Of a stretch of 64,000 nt of DNA, positions 47,701 to 64,000 are shown in pieces. The notes beneath the pieces are model-generated. The model was not told where the DNA came from and searched no databases. It saw nothing but the letters and a program-made list of their open reading frames with translations. Location of the stretch: assembly GCA_963978545.1 (NCBI GenBank), contig OZ021721.1, positions 102,594,366-102,658,365 on the forward strand, in the 5' to 3' direction. The DNA comes from Linyphia triangularis (Eukaryota; Arthropoda; Arachnida; Araneae; Linyphiidae). The translations under genes were made by a program, and so were the position numbers. Position 1 is the first letter of the stretch. Each line of letters opens with the position of its first letter.

Positions 47701-48420
47701 ATTTTTAATGACACGTCTTCTCTTAGCGCGATACATAATTAAGGCGTTGAAATGCTCTCAAATGTTTTCTAAAGAGCAGCTCCTTGGAGGCGACACAAAA
47801 AAAGGATGAGCAAAAGAGATAAATAGGAGCAAAAGATGTTGAAGAAAAAGCGAGATAGCGTGGGATTGGTGGGGGGCCACGTGTCCCGTCTCTCACGTGT
47901 CCTCTTTGCACGCAGCATCCGTTGCTAGGCAACCACCATCTTCCGGGAAACGAGATGCAGCCAGCAGCCAAGGTAGCCGTCAGATCGTGAGTCTTAACTC
48001 TCCAGGACAGATTCATCGGGCGATTTTTCATATCATTAATCAACCATCGGCTGAAGTGCCGGACTCAGCTTCAAGCTGGAGGAACAGGAACCCGCCTGTT
48101 GCTGTACACCTGTGGATCAACAAGAAGGCCACATGCTGTCCGGACATTTCGGAAGTTTCGACGCGGCAGAACATGCGCAGAAACTGAAATTAGCGAGACG
48201 GCGGGCCCGTAGGGTAATAATTATTCATTATAATTCATATATTCATTATAATAATTGCTCTTGACACTCTCATTAGAAGCAGTGATATCAATTATATATT
48301 AGATATAAGCGTTTATTGTGATAACGTCCGCACATGCGTGGCAATTAGACAGCTGTATTAGATGATGAGTTAACTCCGGTTAACAACTTAATGGCTTCCT
48401 GTTGGTGCAGACATTTTTCG
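47701..48420. promoter_or_regulatory. CpG-containing island, candidate promoter or first exon
   Basis: The most gene-like segment of the window. It holds CACGTG at 47878-47883 and 47894-47899, a perfect palindromic RFX X-box GTTGCTAGGCAAC at 47921-47933, CTTCCGGGAAAC just after it, and ATGCGCAGAAAC near 48170. Plus-strand 47897-48187 is open for 96 codons but lacks an ATG start; an internal ATG (GAGATGCAGCCAGCAGCC) runs to AAG|GTAGCC, a possible donor. Minus-strand 47723-48043 is also open for 106 codons. Neither product is recognised. A second unique block (48300-48400) includes CAATTAGACAGCTG. Direction of any transcription is unresolved. Confidence 0.45.
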
Positions 48421-54009
<5,589 letters not shown>

Positions 54010-55215
54010 AAATTCGTAATTATTAGCTTCACTGAATCGGTGATACAAGGTGTGGGTAGGAATTGATCTGTGATCAACAAAGGAGGTATACGAAACAAGA
54101 GAAGAGCCCACTTTGGATGACTGTTATGAAACGGTATTTTTAATATCTACAGAAAATGCAACATAGCAAAAGATACAAATGAATTAAAATTGTATGTGCT
54201 AACATTCAGTGCAAGTTTCATTTAACGTAGATTACATTTGTTCTGTCAGCAGAATAATATCTAAATATTTTTAAACAATTACTTTTCATTGCAGGATATT
54301 AGTTTGTATATAAGAGTGCAAGTAAAGATATACAATTAGAATTTTAAGTTCAATAATTAGAAAATGCAGTAGCAATTAATTTCGTAAATATTAGCTGAAA
54401 TTGAATCGGTGATACAAGGTGTGAGTGGGAATTGATCTAAGAGTAACAAAGGAAATATACGAAACAAGAGAAGAGCCCACTTTGGATTACTGTTATGAAA
54501 CAGTATTTTTAATACCTACAGAAAATGCAACATAGCAAAAGATACAAATGAATTAAAATTGTATGCGCTAACATTCAGTGCAAGTTTCATTTAACGTAGA
54601 TTACATTTCTTCTGTCAGCAGAATAACATCTAAATATTTTTAAACAATTACTTTTCATTGCAGGATATTAGTTTGTATATAAGAGTGTAAGTAATGATAT
54701 ACAATAATTAGAATTTTAAGTTCAATAATTAGGAAATGCAGTAACAATTAATTTCGTGAATATTAGCTGCATTGAATCGGTGATACAAGGTGTGAGTGGG
54801 AATTGATCTATGGAGTAACAAAGGAAATATGCGAAACAAGAGAAAAGCCCTCTTTGGATGACTGTTATGAAATGGTATTTTTTATAATGTTATTTTTACC
54901 TACAAAAAATGCAACACAACTGAAGATACAAATGAATTCAAATGGTATGTGCTAACATTCAATACAAATTTTATTTAACGAAGACTACACTTCTTCTGTC
55001 AGAAGAAGAATACCAAAATATTTGTAAACAATTACTTGTCATTACATGTTTCCAGTTTGTAATATAAGTGTGCAAGTAAATCTATACAAGAATTAGAATT
55101 TTCAAGGCAATAATAACAAAATTCAGTGACATTTAAATTCGTGATACAAAATGTGGATGAAAATTTATATGTGAGCAACAAATATAATATAATAAGCTAA
55201 AGAAAAGCAGACATT
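54010..55215. repeat. ~370-bp tandem array, 3 units plus a diverged fourth
   Basis: GAATCGGTGATACAAGGTGT starts at 54034, 54403 and 54774. A fourth, decayed GTGATACAAAATGTGG occurs near 55140. Units share AACAAGAGAAGAGCCC (AAGCCC in unit 3) and CATTTAACG. Divergence increases to the right. Confidence 0.93.
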
Positions 55216-55650
55216 TGGACTCTTACTTTTATATCGGCCACTGATCCTAAAAATGCCCTTCCTTTTTTATTAAAAATGCAAATAATAATAAAAATAACAT
55301 AAGCAAATAAATAAACATGTTTCAAAATCGCAAAAGTAGTTAATTTTATATATTATAATACTTTTCTTACTCACATAGATACAAAATTCTTGCTCAAATC
55401 TGATAAGATCTAAAAACTATAGCATCCTGGAGTTGATTTTTGGTTGGCGCGTGATAATTCCCTACCAACTCTTACTTTTATATCGGCCACTGATCCTAAA
55501 AATGTCCTTTAATTTTTATTAAAAATGCAAGTTACTATTTTTAGTAAAATATAGTATACTATATTTTGTTAAAAATGAAAAATATCCCCCATCAACTCTT
55601 TCCTTATATAGCCTACTGATCTTAAATTTCCTTTATTTTTTATTAAAAAT
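55215..55650. repeat. ~70-bp phrase present three times in direct orientation
   Basis: CTTACTTTTATATCGGCCAC with CTGATCCTAAAAATG and TATTAAAAATGCAA occurs near 55218 and 55466, and as a diverged form near 55592. Spacing is irregular, so this is not a simple tandem array. Confidence 0.85.
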
Positions 55651-56440
55651 GCAAAATAGCAGACCAAGTATTTTCCTCCAATAGGAAGTTCTTAATTTCA
55701 TGAAAATATATATATAATTAAAACATGTTCATAATGCCTACCTGTAAGTAGGAAAATTAACATTAGGATACAGGTAGGAAAATTAACAAAAGTGCAAATT
55801 ATCTTCAGTAAAAGCTACTTAAAATGCGCTGTCTGAGACATACGTGGACGTGACTAGACAACTCTAATAACCCATTAGGCTGTTGAAACAAAAATGCTAA
55901 TTAGCTATTACCTGAGTCGCATTCCAGGGTTTCTGTTGAAATAGGGTACACTGCAAACAATACAAACTATTCTTATCCTTTCACAAAACCTAAATACTTA
56001 AGCAAAGCTTCATGTTTCAGGAAAGCTTAATTTACTATAAATATTAACTCTTTGAATGCACTAGGTGGTATTTTACACTGGACATGAAAACATTATATGC
56101 TCTGATGGTATTATATTCTCATTAGAAATAAAAATTAGAGCTTTATGGATTATGTATGAACATAAAATTAGTCTAATAACTAGGCGAACGTAGGTAGAAT
56201 AAATATTTAACACTTTTATTACGTGCGGTGATTAATGTTCCTCTAGTAAAGATGCATTGGATTTACTAGTTACAGCTCTAATATTAAAAGTAATGGCATA
56301 TGGTTACAAAAATGTGCATAAAATCTAATCAAGAAAAAATTAAGGCCTCTATCAATTACCACACTATTAGTTACGTTTCACACTCTGACTAATTATTTAT
56401 AAAGTACTTTATATCTTAATTATTAAATTTATAATTATTT
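55651..56440. other. Unique stretch; homeodomain-like palindrome in a GC-elevated patch
   Basis: 55810-55960 contains TGCTAATTAGCTATTACC, including the palindrome GCTAATTAGC. Otherwise AT-rich and empty. Confidence 0.35.
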
Positions 56441-56568
56441 GGTTGGTTGGTTGGTTGGTTGGTTGGTTGGTTGGTTGGTTGGTTGGTTGGTTGGTTGGTT
56501 GGTTGGTTGGTTGGTTGGTTGGTTGGTTGGTTGGTTGGTTGGTTGGTTGGTTGGTTGGTTGGTTGGTT
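56441..56568. repeat. (GGTT)32 microsatellite seeded by a SINE tail
   Basis: Thirty-two uninterrupted GGTT copies. Immediately after them comes GTATTCAGATA, the inverse of the SINE 3' end (TATCTGAATAC before the AACC tail; compare 56806-56816). The microsatellite therefore looks like an expanded tail of a severely truncated minus-strand SINE. Two open frames encoding VGWL repeats are artefacts. Confidence 0.95.
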
Positions 56569-56723
56569 GTATTCAGATATTTACTATATGGAGAAAAACG
56601 GCAATCGCTAGAGAAACACGACTCATCCTTTTAGAACTAGTGATGCATGCAAAAAATTGCTATCCAAAAAGTTTACGTCATGACATATATACAGATGTCT
56701 TTCGCTTGTAACTCTCCTCCCCC
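56569..56723. other. Short unique spacer
   Basis: No gene seen. Confidence 0.5.
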
Positions 56724-56800
56724 CGTAGAAAATAAGGCTTATAGGGTTTCCACGGCAACAAATAACGCTAGACAACCTGGCGGGAGCTATTCTTGAAATA
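56724..56800 (+). mobile_element. Family A single arm
   Basis: GGGTTTCCACGGCAACAAAT, then AACGCTAGACAACCTGGCGG and GAGCTATTC, match 5505-5589 and the right arms of the full copies. It directly abuts the SINE 3' end. Confidence 0.7.
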
Positions 56801-56802
56801 GA

Positions 56803-56972
56803 TTGGTTGTATTCAGATTATCTGGCGCCGTCAGCAACACGAGGGCTATAATGCGCCGCAACATTCGTCATTAGACAAGCCAACATACATTTACAAACAC
56901 CCATGCCAACACGGGACTCGAACCCGCAACCTCGCGGTCTAGAAGCTAGCACGCTAATCACTATACAGTTTG
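56803..56972 (-). mobile_element. tRNA-derived SINE, second copy
   Basis: Same family as 12191-12352 but with the tRNA-like head better preserved: TATAGTGATTAGCG (D-arm/A-box region) and a consensus B-box GGTTCGAGTCC (56914-56924). The body contains GCGCATTATAGCCCTCGTGT and the tail is GAATACAACCAATC. On the same strand it begins only a few bases beyond the terminator of the 5S gene. No clear target-site duplication. Confidence 0.9.
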
Positions 56973-56978
56973 GTAGGC

Positions 56979-56984
56979 AAAAAA
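56979..56984 (-). terminator. Pol III T6 terminator of the 5S gene
   Basis: Six consecutive T on the minus strand, starting five bases after the 5S 3' end. A run of four or more T terminates Pol III, so transcription of the 5S gene would be expected to stop before the SINE. Confidence 0.75.
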
Positions 56985-56988
56985 GAAT

Positions 56989-57106
56989 GCCAACGGCACG
57001 CGGCGTTCCCAGGTGGTCACCCTTCCAAGTACTGACCGCGCCCGATGATGCTTGACTTCGGTGATCGAACGAGAACCGGTATGTTCATCATGGCATGGCC
57101 GTTGAC
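56989..57106 (-). rRNA. 5S ribosomal RNA gene (single copy in window)
   Basis: 118 bases that align without gaps to arthropod 5S rRNA. Landmarks on the minus strand are GGTTCTCGTTCGATCACCGA, AAGTCAAGCATCATCGGGCG (box A region), GGTCAGTACTTGGAAGGGTG (box C region) and CCGCGTGCCGTTGGC. Helix I pairs over 9 bp between GTCAACGGC and GCCGTTGGC with one G-U, and the ATGATG/CATCAT helix is intact. Several differences from typical 5S look like C-to-T or G-to-A changes, including one in box A (GTCAAGC instead of GTTAAGC). It may be a dispersed functional gene or a young pseudogene. It is not obviously a 5S-headed SINE, because a terminator separates it from the SINE. Confidence 0.9.
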
Positions 57107-59136
57107 TTTTGATTATCTTTACTCTACTTGAATTAAATTATTTAAAGTTAATTATTTGTAAAAAGGTAAATTTTGATACACACTCAAATCCGTCACATAT
57201 ATTCCCTACTCACTTTATAAAACTGCCTTGATAGTAAACCCCATCAAGTTTATCCGATGCTATCGTTATTTTATGCAAGAAAATTTCATATGGTTTTACT
57301 ACTTTTAGAACACTGCTTCATACATTTATAGAAACACTAAATACAAACACTCAGAAAATACTCAGAAATCTTCAAATCAATACTAAATCTAATGCTATTT
57401 TCTTGAGTGGTTTCTTAAATATAAAATTTACGGAGAAACATTGCGGGGGCTCAATGGTCATTAATTACTAGTAAATAAAATGCGCTTTCTTGACAAATGA
57501 ATATTTAATTTTTATTCTAATAAACTATTATCAAACTTGAGCTTAGTTTCTTAACTTAATTAGTAACTTAATTTTTAAAAATAATTGTGAAATAATATTT
57601 CAGTTACCTCAGTCTTTGGAGTTTCACTATAAAAATATTCAGAAAACTTTTAGAAATCTTAATATTTGAAAAGTTGTGCTGACATTTTTAAGTTATTTTA
57701 GTCCAGATTTGATATTTATTTAAAAATTTCTTCGATGTAAACTTCAATGAAGTTTAGCTACTATTTTTTTTTTAATCTAAACCAAAGCATCAGTTTCTTT
57801 ACAAAGTTATGCTACTTAAACTGATTTCGCGAAAATTAAAATATAAGTCACTTTAACAAAAATCAGATTGTGTTGGGCGTTTCTATTGGAAGCTAAAATG
57901 ATATTGTCTCAATGTTTTAGATCACAACTTAGTGTTCAAAAAACAATTAAGATGAAAACTTATTAATTATTCAAAAATCTGCTTCAACTTAGAGACAATA
58001 ATGTGACTCGATTAAATAAGTGTCGACTTTTAACTTTATAATGCGACTCGAAAAACTTAAGTATCATTTTTCGACAATAATAATGTGTATATATATATAT
58101 ATATATATATAATCATACAGTTAGTTTTCGTTATTCATTTCATGTAATAACTCTGGCATAATTTTCGATTGTGTGAATCTAACAAAATAAAGGTATAGTT
58201 CGAATATTTAAAGAAAAACCTCTATAACACTATCATCATACTTTAAAACATGTCATATATTGAATGCCTGAAGCTGTTTCAAGAAAAAGGTATGTTTAAC
58301 TGTCAGCGAACTTTAAAGTAACTTCTAAGAAAATGGTCTTTCTTATTCTGTCACCTGACAAATGTGTCATTTCTCACCTGTTCTTTTTTTTTTACCTACA
58401 CTTTTGTTCTTCGTCAAATATAGAAAAATTGACATATTTTTTCAATTGCATAAGGATCTTAACAAATTAAAATTGAATTTGCTTATCGATCTTAAGAATG
58501 TGGCATTTTTCATTTGTGATGAATTAAAATATTGTTTTACCATAACTTTGATTATTGAAAAATTGATAGAATATTTTAGTTCCTCCTTAAAATGTTATAT
58601 ATATATAAAAAATGTTTTTCCATCCCATGTGAATTTGTGTAAATGTGTATGTAATATTTACAATCAATTCGGTTTCCAAAAAAAATACTTTGCTTGAGAC
58701 AGATCCCATTGAGCCAATATTTATTTTAGCTTTTAATAAAATTTGTAAGAATTTTTATTTGCACTTTTACTTTTAAAACATAAAATAATTTAGCAGAATA
58801 TATTATTTGTTCATTAAAATGTTATGATTGAAAAAATTATATCTCAAACTTATATTATAAAATAACAATGAACCTATGGTAAGTTCATTAAAAATTGTAC
58901 ATAAAATTGGAACAATATGTTATTAATGATACTGCTGGCAATGTACAGAATTTACATACTTCAATTTGTTTCGAAATCTCGTACGTATTTTCCACAAAAT
59001 TTTGTTTGTCTCTTAGCCATTACTATTTCCGTAACTGCAAAATTATATATTTGTTTGAGGATTATGTTGTATATAATTTATTGTCATGCGTAGGTAAATT
59101 TGTTGACGGAAAATTTCGTTTATTGATTTTGTGGTA
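57107..59136. other. AT-rich stretch; no gene seen
   Basis: A short (TA)n lies at about 58086-58112. Plus-strand frames at 58362-58697 (111 codons) and 58895-59182 (95 codons) are rich in Phe, Ile, Lys and Asn, as chance AT-rich frames are, and show no domain I recognise. Confidence 0.4.
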
Positions 59137-61124
59137 CAGTACCAAAAAAAAAACAGAACGATGGCTATATCTTCGGTTCTAATAATCGTAGAATCTTACG
59201 GTTTGCACCAAAATGTTTTGTTTAAGATTTTCTATATATCTGATGCAATTTTTTTTTTCTTGAGGGACCGTTTACTAAGTAAAAGTAACGCTATCTTCGA
59301 AAATTTCAATACGAACCCTTATTTTTTATCATTCCATTCGATTCAGAATACATCATTTACCCTGTATACCAAATTTCAATGCATTATGTTGAAAAACACG
59401 TCACTTATGAGCAAAAATATTTCGACCATTTTTTGACCGATCTTCAGGGAGAATTTCCATAAAACGAAAGGTATTTTTAAGGTTCTCCTTCACAGAGGGA
59501 GAAATCGAACGGTCAATGTGGCGCGTTTCACGACGTAAAAAATACAAGTATTAGTCTAAAATTGCATAGAAACTACTTGGATTTATAGTGTCATGTTTAA
59601 GATTAATACAAAAATACAAGTAAACGCAAAAGTAACATAATTTATTTACAACATTAAAGATGTGCATTCTTCACACGAAATAAATAAAATATCGAAAACT
59701 GTAATTGCAGATATATAACGAATACTACTGATAATTAGAAAATTAATAAATACTAAATGTAGGCATTAGTAAACAGTATTCAGCAAAGTGTGATTATTTT
59801 ACAGAAATATTTCACTATAAACACAAATGTAACTAGATCGTTGAAATTATTTATAAAATGAAAAGGTCACATGATTCAGTAAAATTTTTATAGGATAACT
59901 TATTGAAATTGCTTAAAAAATGTTGTTTTAAATAAATGGAATTTAAGAAAGCAAATTAAATAAAAAAAATTTATAGTTTACAGAAAAAATAATTAATAAT
60001 TTAAAAAACTAAAAAACACGCTTTAATAGAAAATCAAACTAAAAAGTAGAAAATAATCAATAGATTAAAAAACTAAGAAACACGCTTTAATAGAAAAGTG
60101 AACTAAAAAGTAGAAGATAATTTTAAATAAGTTTGAAATAAGAATAGAGTGATTAACAAGAAATATTTATTTTATCGTAAAAAAGCGTGGGGTGCTTTTT
60201 AAAATATTTTCATAATGGCTCTACTTTTACTAATATCTGTCATTAAATATTTACAAAAATTGACATCAAGCACCCCACGCTTTTTTACGATAAAATAAAT
60301 ATTTCTTGTTAATCACTCTATTCTTATTTTAAACTTATTTAAATTATCTTCTACTTTTTAGTTCACTTTCCTATTAAAGCGTGTTTCTTAGTTTTTTAAA
60401 CTATCGGTTATACGATAATTGAACGTTATGCGATTTTTCACACCTCTAGTTTACCTTGAATTAATCTTTGATAGTTTTCAAAAGTCGTCTACTATACGGT
60501 CACTTAAAGTGAGCGTTTTTTACATTTTCTCTAAAAAATCGAGAACTAATAGTCAAAATGGAAAGAAAAATATTATGGGGGGGGGTTTTAGAACATGGTA
60601 AATCTAATAAAAGCAAAAAAAATATATGTTTCTATTCAAAAAAAATTTTAATTGCTTTATTAATTAATAATTAATTATTAAAAAAGAAATTGATTCAAAA
60701 GCTGATTGCTATTTATGTTTGGCCATTTACAAACTACCTTTTAAAAAAAAAATTACTGAAATATATTAATTATTTAAGTATTTATGGCCAAAAAACCAAC
60801 TTTTTTATTTAACATTAGTTTATCATTTTCTTTTTATCATTTAAATTACAAACCATTCATTAGAAAATTACGAATTTTTGTATTTCGCATTCTTTTTTAA
60901 TGCTGAATCCAAATATGGAATAATATTATGAGGTTGCTATTGAACTTTTTAAAGTTTGGTTCTGTTTTAATATGTAGATGACAACTCATGATAAAAAAAA
61001 ACTACATACAATTATTAAAAACCTTTCACGATTTACAAAGGTACCTTTTGTTTGTTATTTCAACAATTAGAACAAAAGATATAGCCATCGTTCTGTTTTT
61101 TTTTTTGTTTTTTTTTGCGTACTG
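59137..61124. mobile_element. ~2-kb TA-flanked element with ~58-bp TIRs (mariner-like ends)
   Basis: The left arm (59137-59194: CAGTACC, A run, ACAGAACGATGGCTATATCT, GGTTCTAAT) is matched inverted by 61066-61124 (ATTAGAACAAAAGATATAGC, CATCGTTCTGT, T run, GTACTG). TA flanks both ends (59135-59136, 61125-61126), as in Tc1/mariner insertions. I found no transposase; the length is partly due to a nested foldback element. Two distinct T/A runs inside the arms differ in length. Confidence 0.6.
59992..60404. mobile_element. Foldback element, copy B
   Basis: Same family as 21151-21572, with higher arm identity. The arms 60060-60200 and 60262-60404 are near-perfect inverses containing ACACGCTTTAATAG, GTGAACTAAAAAGTAGAA, AGTGATTAACAAGAAATAT and AAAAAAGCGTGGGGTGC. 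The left side has a tandem extra end block (59995-60059, 65-bp period). The central loop holds ATATCTGTCATTAAATATTT. Upstream TATAGTTTACAG plus an A-run is also shared with copy A. Confidence 0.9.
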
Positions 61125-61126
61125 TA

Positions 61127-64000
61127 CAAAAACTTCTAAAGACTACAAAGACAAGCTCTGAAACTGTAACGAGAGGGGAGACATATACCATGCTATGTCC
61201 AAAACTACAGCCGTTAGACCAAAGCGATCATCATTGTCCAAGAAAAATTTTAGTGTTTTGAAGTGACCACCACGTTATACTTTGGATAAGCTATGATTTA
61301 TAGATCATAAATCTTTAAAGTTGCATACTCACTGTAAATGGAAATAATGAAAACTCTATAACATTGCTTTCTTCTCTCTTCTCATTCGAAATATCTCAAA
61401 CTCACTAGTTTTAATTTTAATTGAACGAATGAATTACAACTTGCACCCATTTTTAATTTAAATATTAAAAAAAAGTTAGTTTTTTAACTAGGCAACTTCT
61501 ATAATATTTTGAGAAAGAAAAAAAAATTAGTCTTTGTTTTTCAGGCGTCTATTGATAATATTTTAAATGCATAATCTACATAGAATGAATCTTATTTGGC
61601 AAAAATTACAATGCTCTTTCATAAAACAAATTTTTCCATATTTTCTAAGAAATACACTTTTATTTTATTCAAAAAAATAATTTGTTTTTTATGCATACGC
61701 ACATACACTTATACACACACAGATATATATATATTTGCAAATAAATCGCAATTACAATTTTTACTCTAAAATCCATTTCTAATTTAAGCTCTCATTTGAA
61801 AAATCTGTACTTAATTAAAAATAGAAAAGCATTTATGATTATAAAACAAACACAAGGTTCTTTCATTCAAGGACTGCTAAACCACCTCCTTCAAAAATAT
61901 GGAAATGTCCTCAAAAGTTTCAATTTCATTTCTCAAAAGAAATGTAACAAAACAGGAACGTATAAATGATTTGAAAAGACATATTTCTAAAAAAAAAAAA
62001 ATATTAAAAAAAAGTTCCCCACAAACAAATCAAAGGAAAGGTAGGATCTCAAACCTTTCGGCAGAAAAGTCTCCCCTAACCTCCAACGTTGTCAAGAACT
62101 GTATACAATTTGGAGTTAAATCTATTATTCCCATTCTTTCTTCTACTCCATTTCACCTCAATGCAATATGTCGAAGCCTGCTTCTAATTCTTTGAGAATT
62201 GTGTTTCTTCTTTGTGATTTCTTGGAGCAAGAAAGGAAATATTCTCTTCTTTCGGCTGTTGCCCTTGAGAATCTTTCAATCAGAATTGAAAAACATTTTT
62301 CTGTTTGAAGATACAAGGATTCCTAATATCTTTGATCGGGGTTTTCTTGATTTCAGAAAAGCGTAAGAGGAAATGGAAAATTAAACGAATTTCTCTTGTC
62401 CCCTTTTAATAACATGGTTTTGATTCTAGCTCTCTGAAAATAGTTGATGCGTGTATAATATTTAGTTTTATGCATTTACAAATGCTGCAAAAATAACCTG
62501 GTTGAAAAGAATTACATATATTCGCGTGTTCTCATTTATATATTTCCAATTACTTGTAACGGAAAGGATTTCATTTGAAATAAACACTGATATCAAGATT
62601 TTTCACTATTTTTGAATTGCTGGGACTGTTTTTAGTATTTTTCTTTGAATGTAAAATGCTTCTGGGAAGTATATATTTCTAAAAGACATAAAATTGCTTA
62701 TTTTTATCAGACTTTGATTTAAATTATCATGTCTGTAACGCAAAAAAGCAACTTTTATTATACAAGCAAAAACAAACTATTAAGAAAAAGAACTAATGAA
62801 AAGATATTCCATAAAATTACAATCCTTTTGAAAAACACCAAACATATTATAAAAGTTGCTTTAATTGAATAAATTGTTGATACCAAACAATATTATTTAA
62901 TTAGAATTATTAGTGCCTTAATTTCAAGTATGTTAGCCATTTGTAATTTACTCGTAAAATACTAGTTCCATAAGAAAGTTTCTTAAACATGTAAAAATAT
63001 CTCTCAAAGATCAATGAAAAACATACAAATCATAACATTTTATAGAGTTCCAATGTAATTTAAGTAATAAGTAAAAGCTCATTAAAAAATACTTAAAAGT
63101 TCCGGAATATTTGGTTATTATCTAAATCTCACAATTCAGGAAAAGATAATTTATGCTTATCTTAAAGGATAAAATAGTTCTTAGTTGCACATGAATAAAT
63201 AAGCTAAGGCTAAAATATAATGGTATTTCTGCCCTTTAATTTAATTTTCTAATTCATTATAAATCTGTAGGGAAGGAGTTTCCTTCATCACACCTTTACA
63301 AGATTACATCCATTGATAATGAACAGTGTTCATTATTACTTCATGCGTACTAACTGTTTAAAATAATGAGCAATAAATAAGCCACAGAGAAATCTAATGC
63401 TACTTAACTTCACTTTGAAAGTGAAATAATGTGAGGACATAATAATTTATTAAGCTTCAGAGTTAATGAAGTATGAAGCAAAGTTTCAGACCATTGCAAA
63501 TGAATATGAGTAAAAGAATAATTACATTTTTGCTCTTAAAATAATGCATGAAATTGGTTAAAAAAAAGCACAAAATCAATTATTTAAAAATACTTGAAAA
63601 ATCGATCTACCATTTAAATACATTTTTAAATGTCTTAATATTTAAAAATACTTGAAAAAGCTATCTACCATTTAAATACATTTTTAAATTTTTTAATATT
63701 TTAAAAAAAGCGGATAAATTTGACGAATAATTTATTTATATCAGAATTTAAAAAAGCGTGTTTTAAATTTCAATTAAGAACACAAATTACAATTTCAAAT
63801 GTGACAATTAATATAACTTAATTGCATCTTCTAGAGAAAAAATTAAATGTTACCATTAGCATGTAAAAAATACTCAAATTATTCAAATTCAAAAACACTA
63901 ATTTTGTTTAAACTCATATTTTTTACATCATTTCTTGAATTTCGTACAAAATTATGTGTAAACCTAGGAATTAGTAACACACAAATAATCCGCAATGCAG
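61127..64000. other. AT-rich stretch; no gene seen
   Basis: Contains a 98-codon Lys/Ser-rich plus-strand frame (61899-62195), a GC-elevated block at about 62030-62300, a 19-bp near-palindrome at 63317-63335 (TAATGAACA/TGTTCATTA) and a 68-bp duplication starting at 63583 and 63651. None supports a gene. Confidence 0.4.

Noticed and set aside
47723..48043. 106-codon minus-strand ORF as a gene
   Set aside because: It overlaps an equally long open frame on the other strand and no homology is recognised, so I kept only the island call.
56439..56711. ORFs encoding VGWL repeats
   Set aside because: Pure translation of the (GGTT)n microsatellite.
58362..58697. 111-codon plus-strand ORF
   Set aside because: Composition is typical of chance frames in AT-rich DNA (Phe, Ile, Lys, Asn, Leu) with no domain, no conservation evidence and no strong start context.
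63317..63335. TAATGAACA/TGTTCATTA near-palindrome as a nuclear-receptor element
   Set aside because: The half-sites resemble such elements but spacing is 1 instead of 3, and nothing nearby supports it.

Overview
The window is eukaryotic, very AT-rich, and almost certainly non-coding intergenic or intronic DNA from an arthropod. I favour a spider or other chelicerate. That inference rests on a protostome-type 5S rRNA sequence, a tRNA-derived SINE with an (AACC)n tail, and a dense mixture of short TIR elements and minisatellites. I see no protein-coding gene that I would defend. The only protein homology I recognise is a broken transposase in a 2.5-kb transposon at 34958-37499. The only RNA gene with good support is a gap-free 5S rRNA gene (56989-57106, minus).

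Layout. 0-7.1 kb: a 29-unit 22/23-bp minisatellite, two full copies and one arm of a TIR element (family A), a ~218-bp tandem array, a 570-bp TTAA-flanked element and a TA-flanked mariner-like MITE. 7.2-14.1 kb: a tRNA-like relic, a long (TA)n, 462-bp and 124-bp duplications, a third family A locus, a SINE with target-site duplication, a long-TIR element and a TTAA MITE. 14-24.4 kb: 104-bp, 25-bp and 24-bp tandem arrays, two more TTAA MITEs, a retroelement-like 3' end, a foldback element with related debris, and a TTAA-flanked MITE with long TIRs. 26.4-33.9 kb: a poly-C element, a 138-bp nine-copy satellite, a ~345-bp TIR element, and a 21-bp minisatellite that is a near-continuous string of heat-shock-element pentamers. 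35-37.5 kb: the transposon with ~130-bp TIRs. 38.8-46.5 kb: 191-bp repeats, an AT minisatellite with two unit lengths, a small TIR element, a 213-bp duplication, and a 90-nt hairpin shaped like a microRNA precursor. 47.7-48.4 kb: the only GC/CpG-rich island, with a perfect RFX X-box, two CACGTG boxes and competing ORFs. 50-56.6 kb: microsatellites, a 370-bp array, and a 128-bp (GGTT)n that appears seeded by a SINE tail. 56.7-57.1 kb: a cluster of family A arm, SINE and 5S gene. 59.1-61.1 kb: a TA-flanked 2-kb element with ~58-bp TIRs and a nested foldback element.

Nothing here forms an operon or pathway. The unifying theme is turnover of TIR elements (several with TTAA targets), Pol III-derived sequence and local tandem amplification. 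A handful of GC-elevated unique blocks are the best places to look for conserved enhancers or unrecognised exons. All coordinates were read by eye; element ends are good to a few bases where a target-site duplication is given and otherwise to about 10-20 bases.
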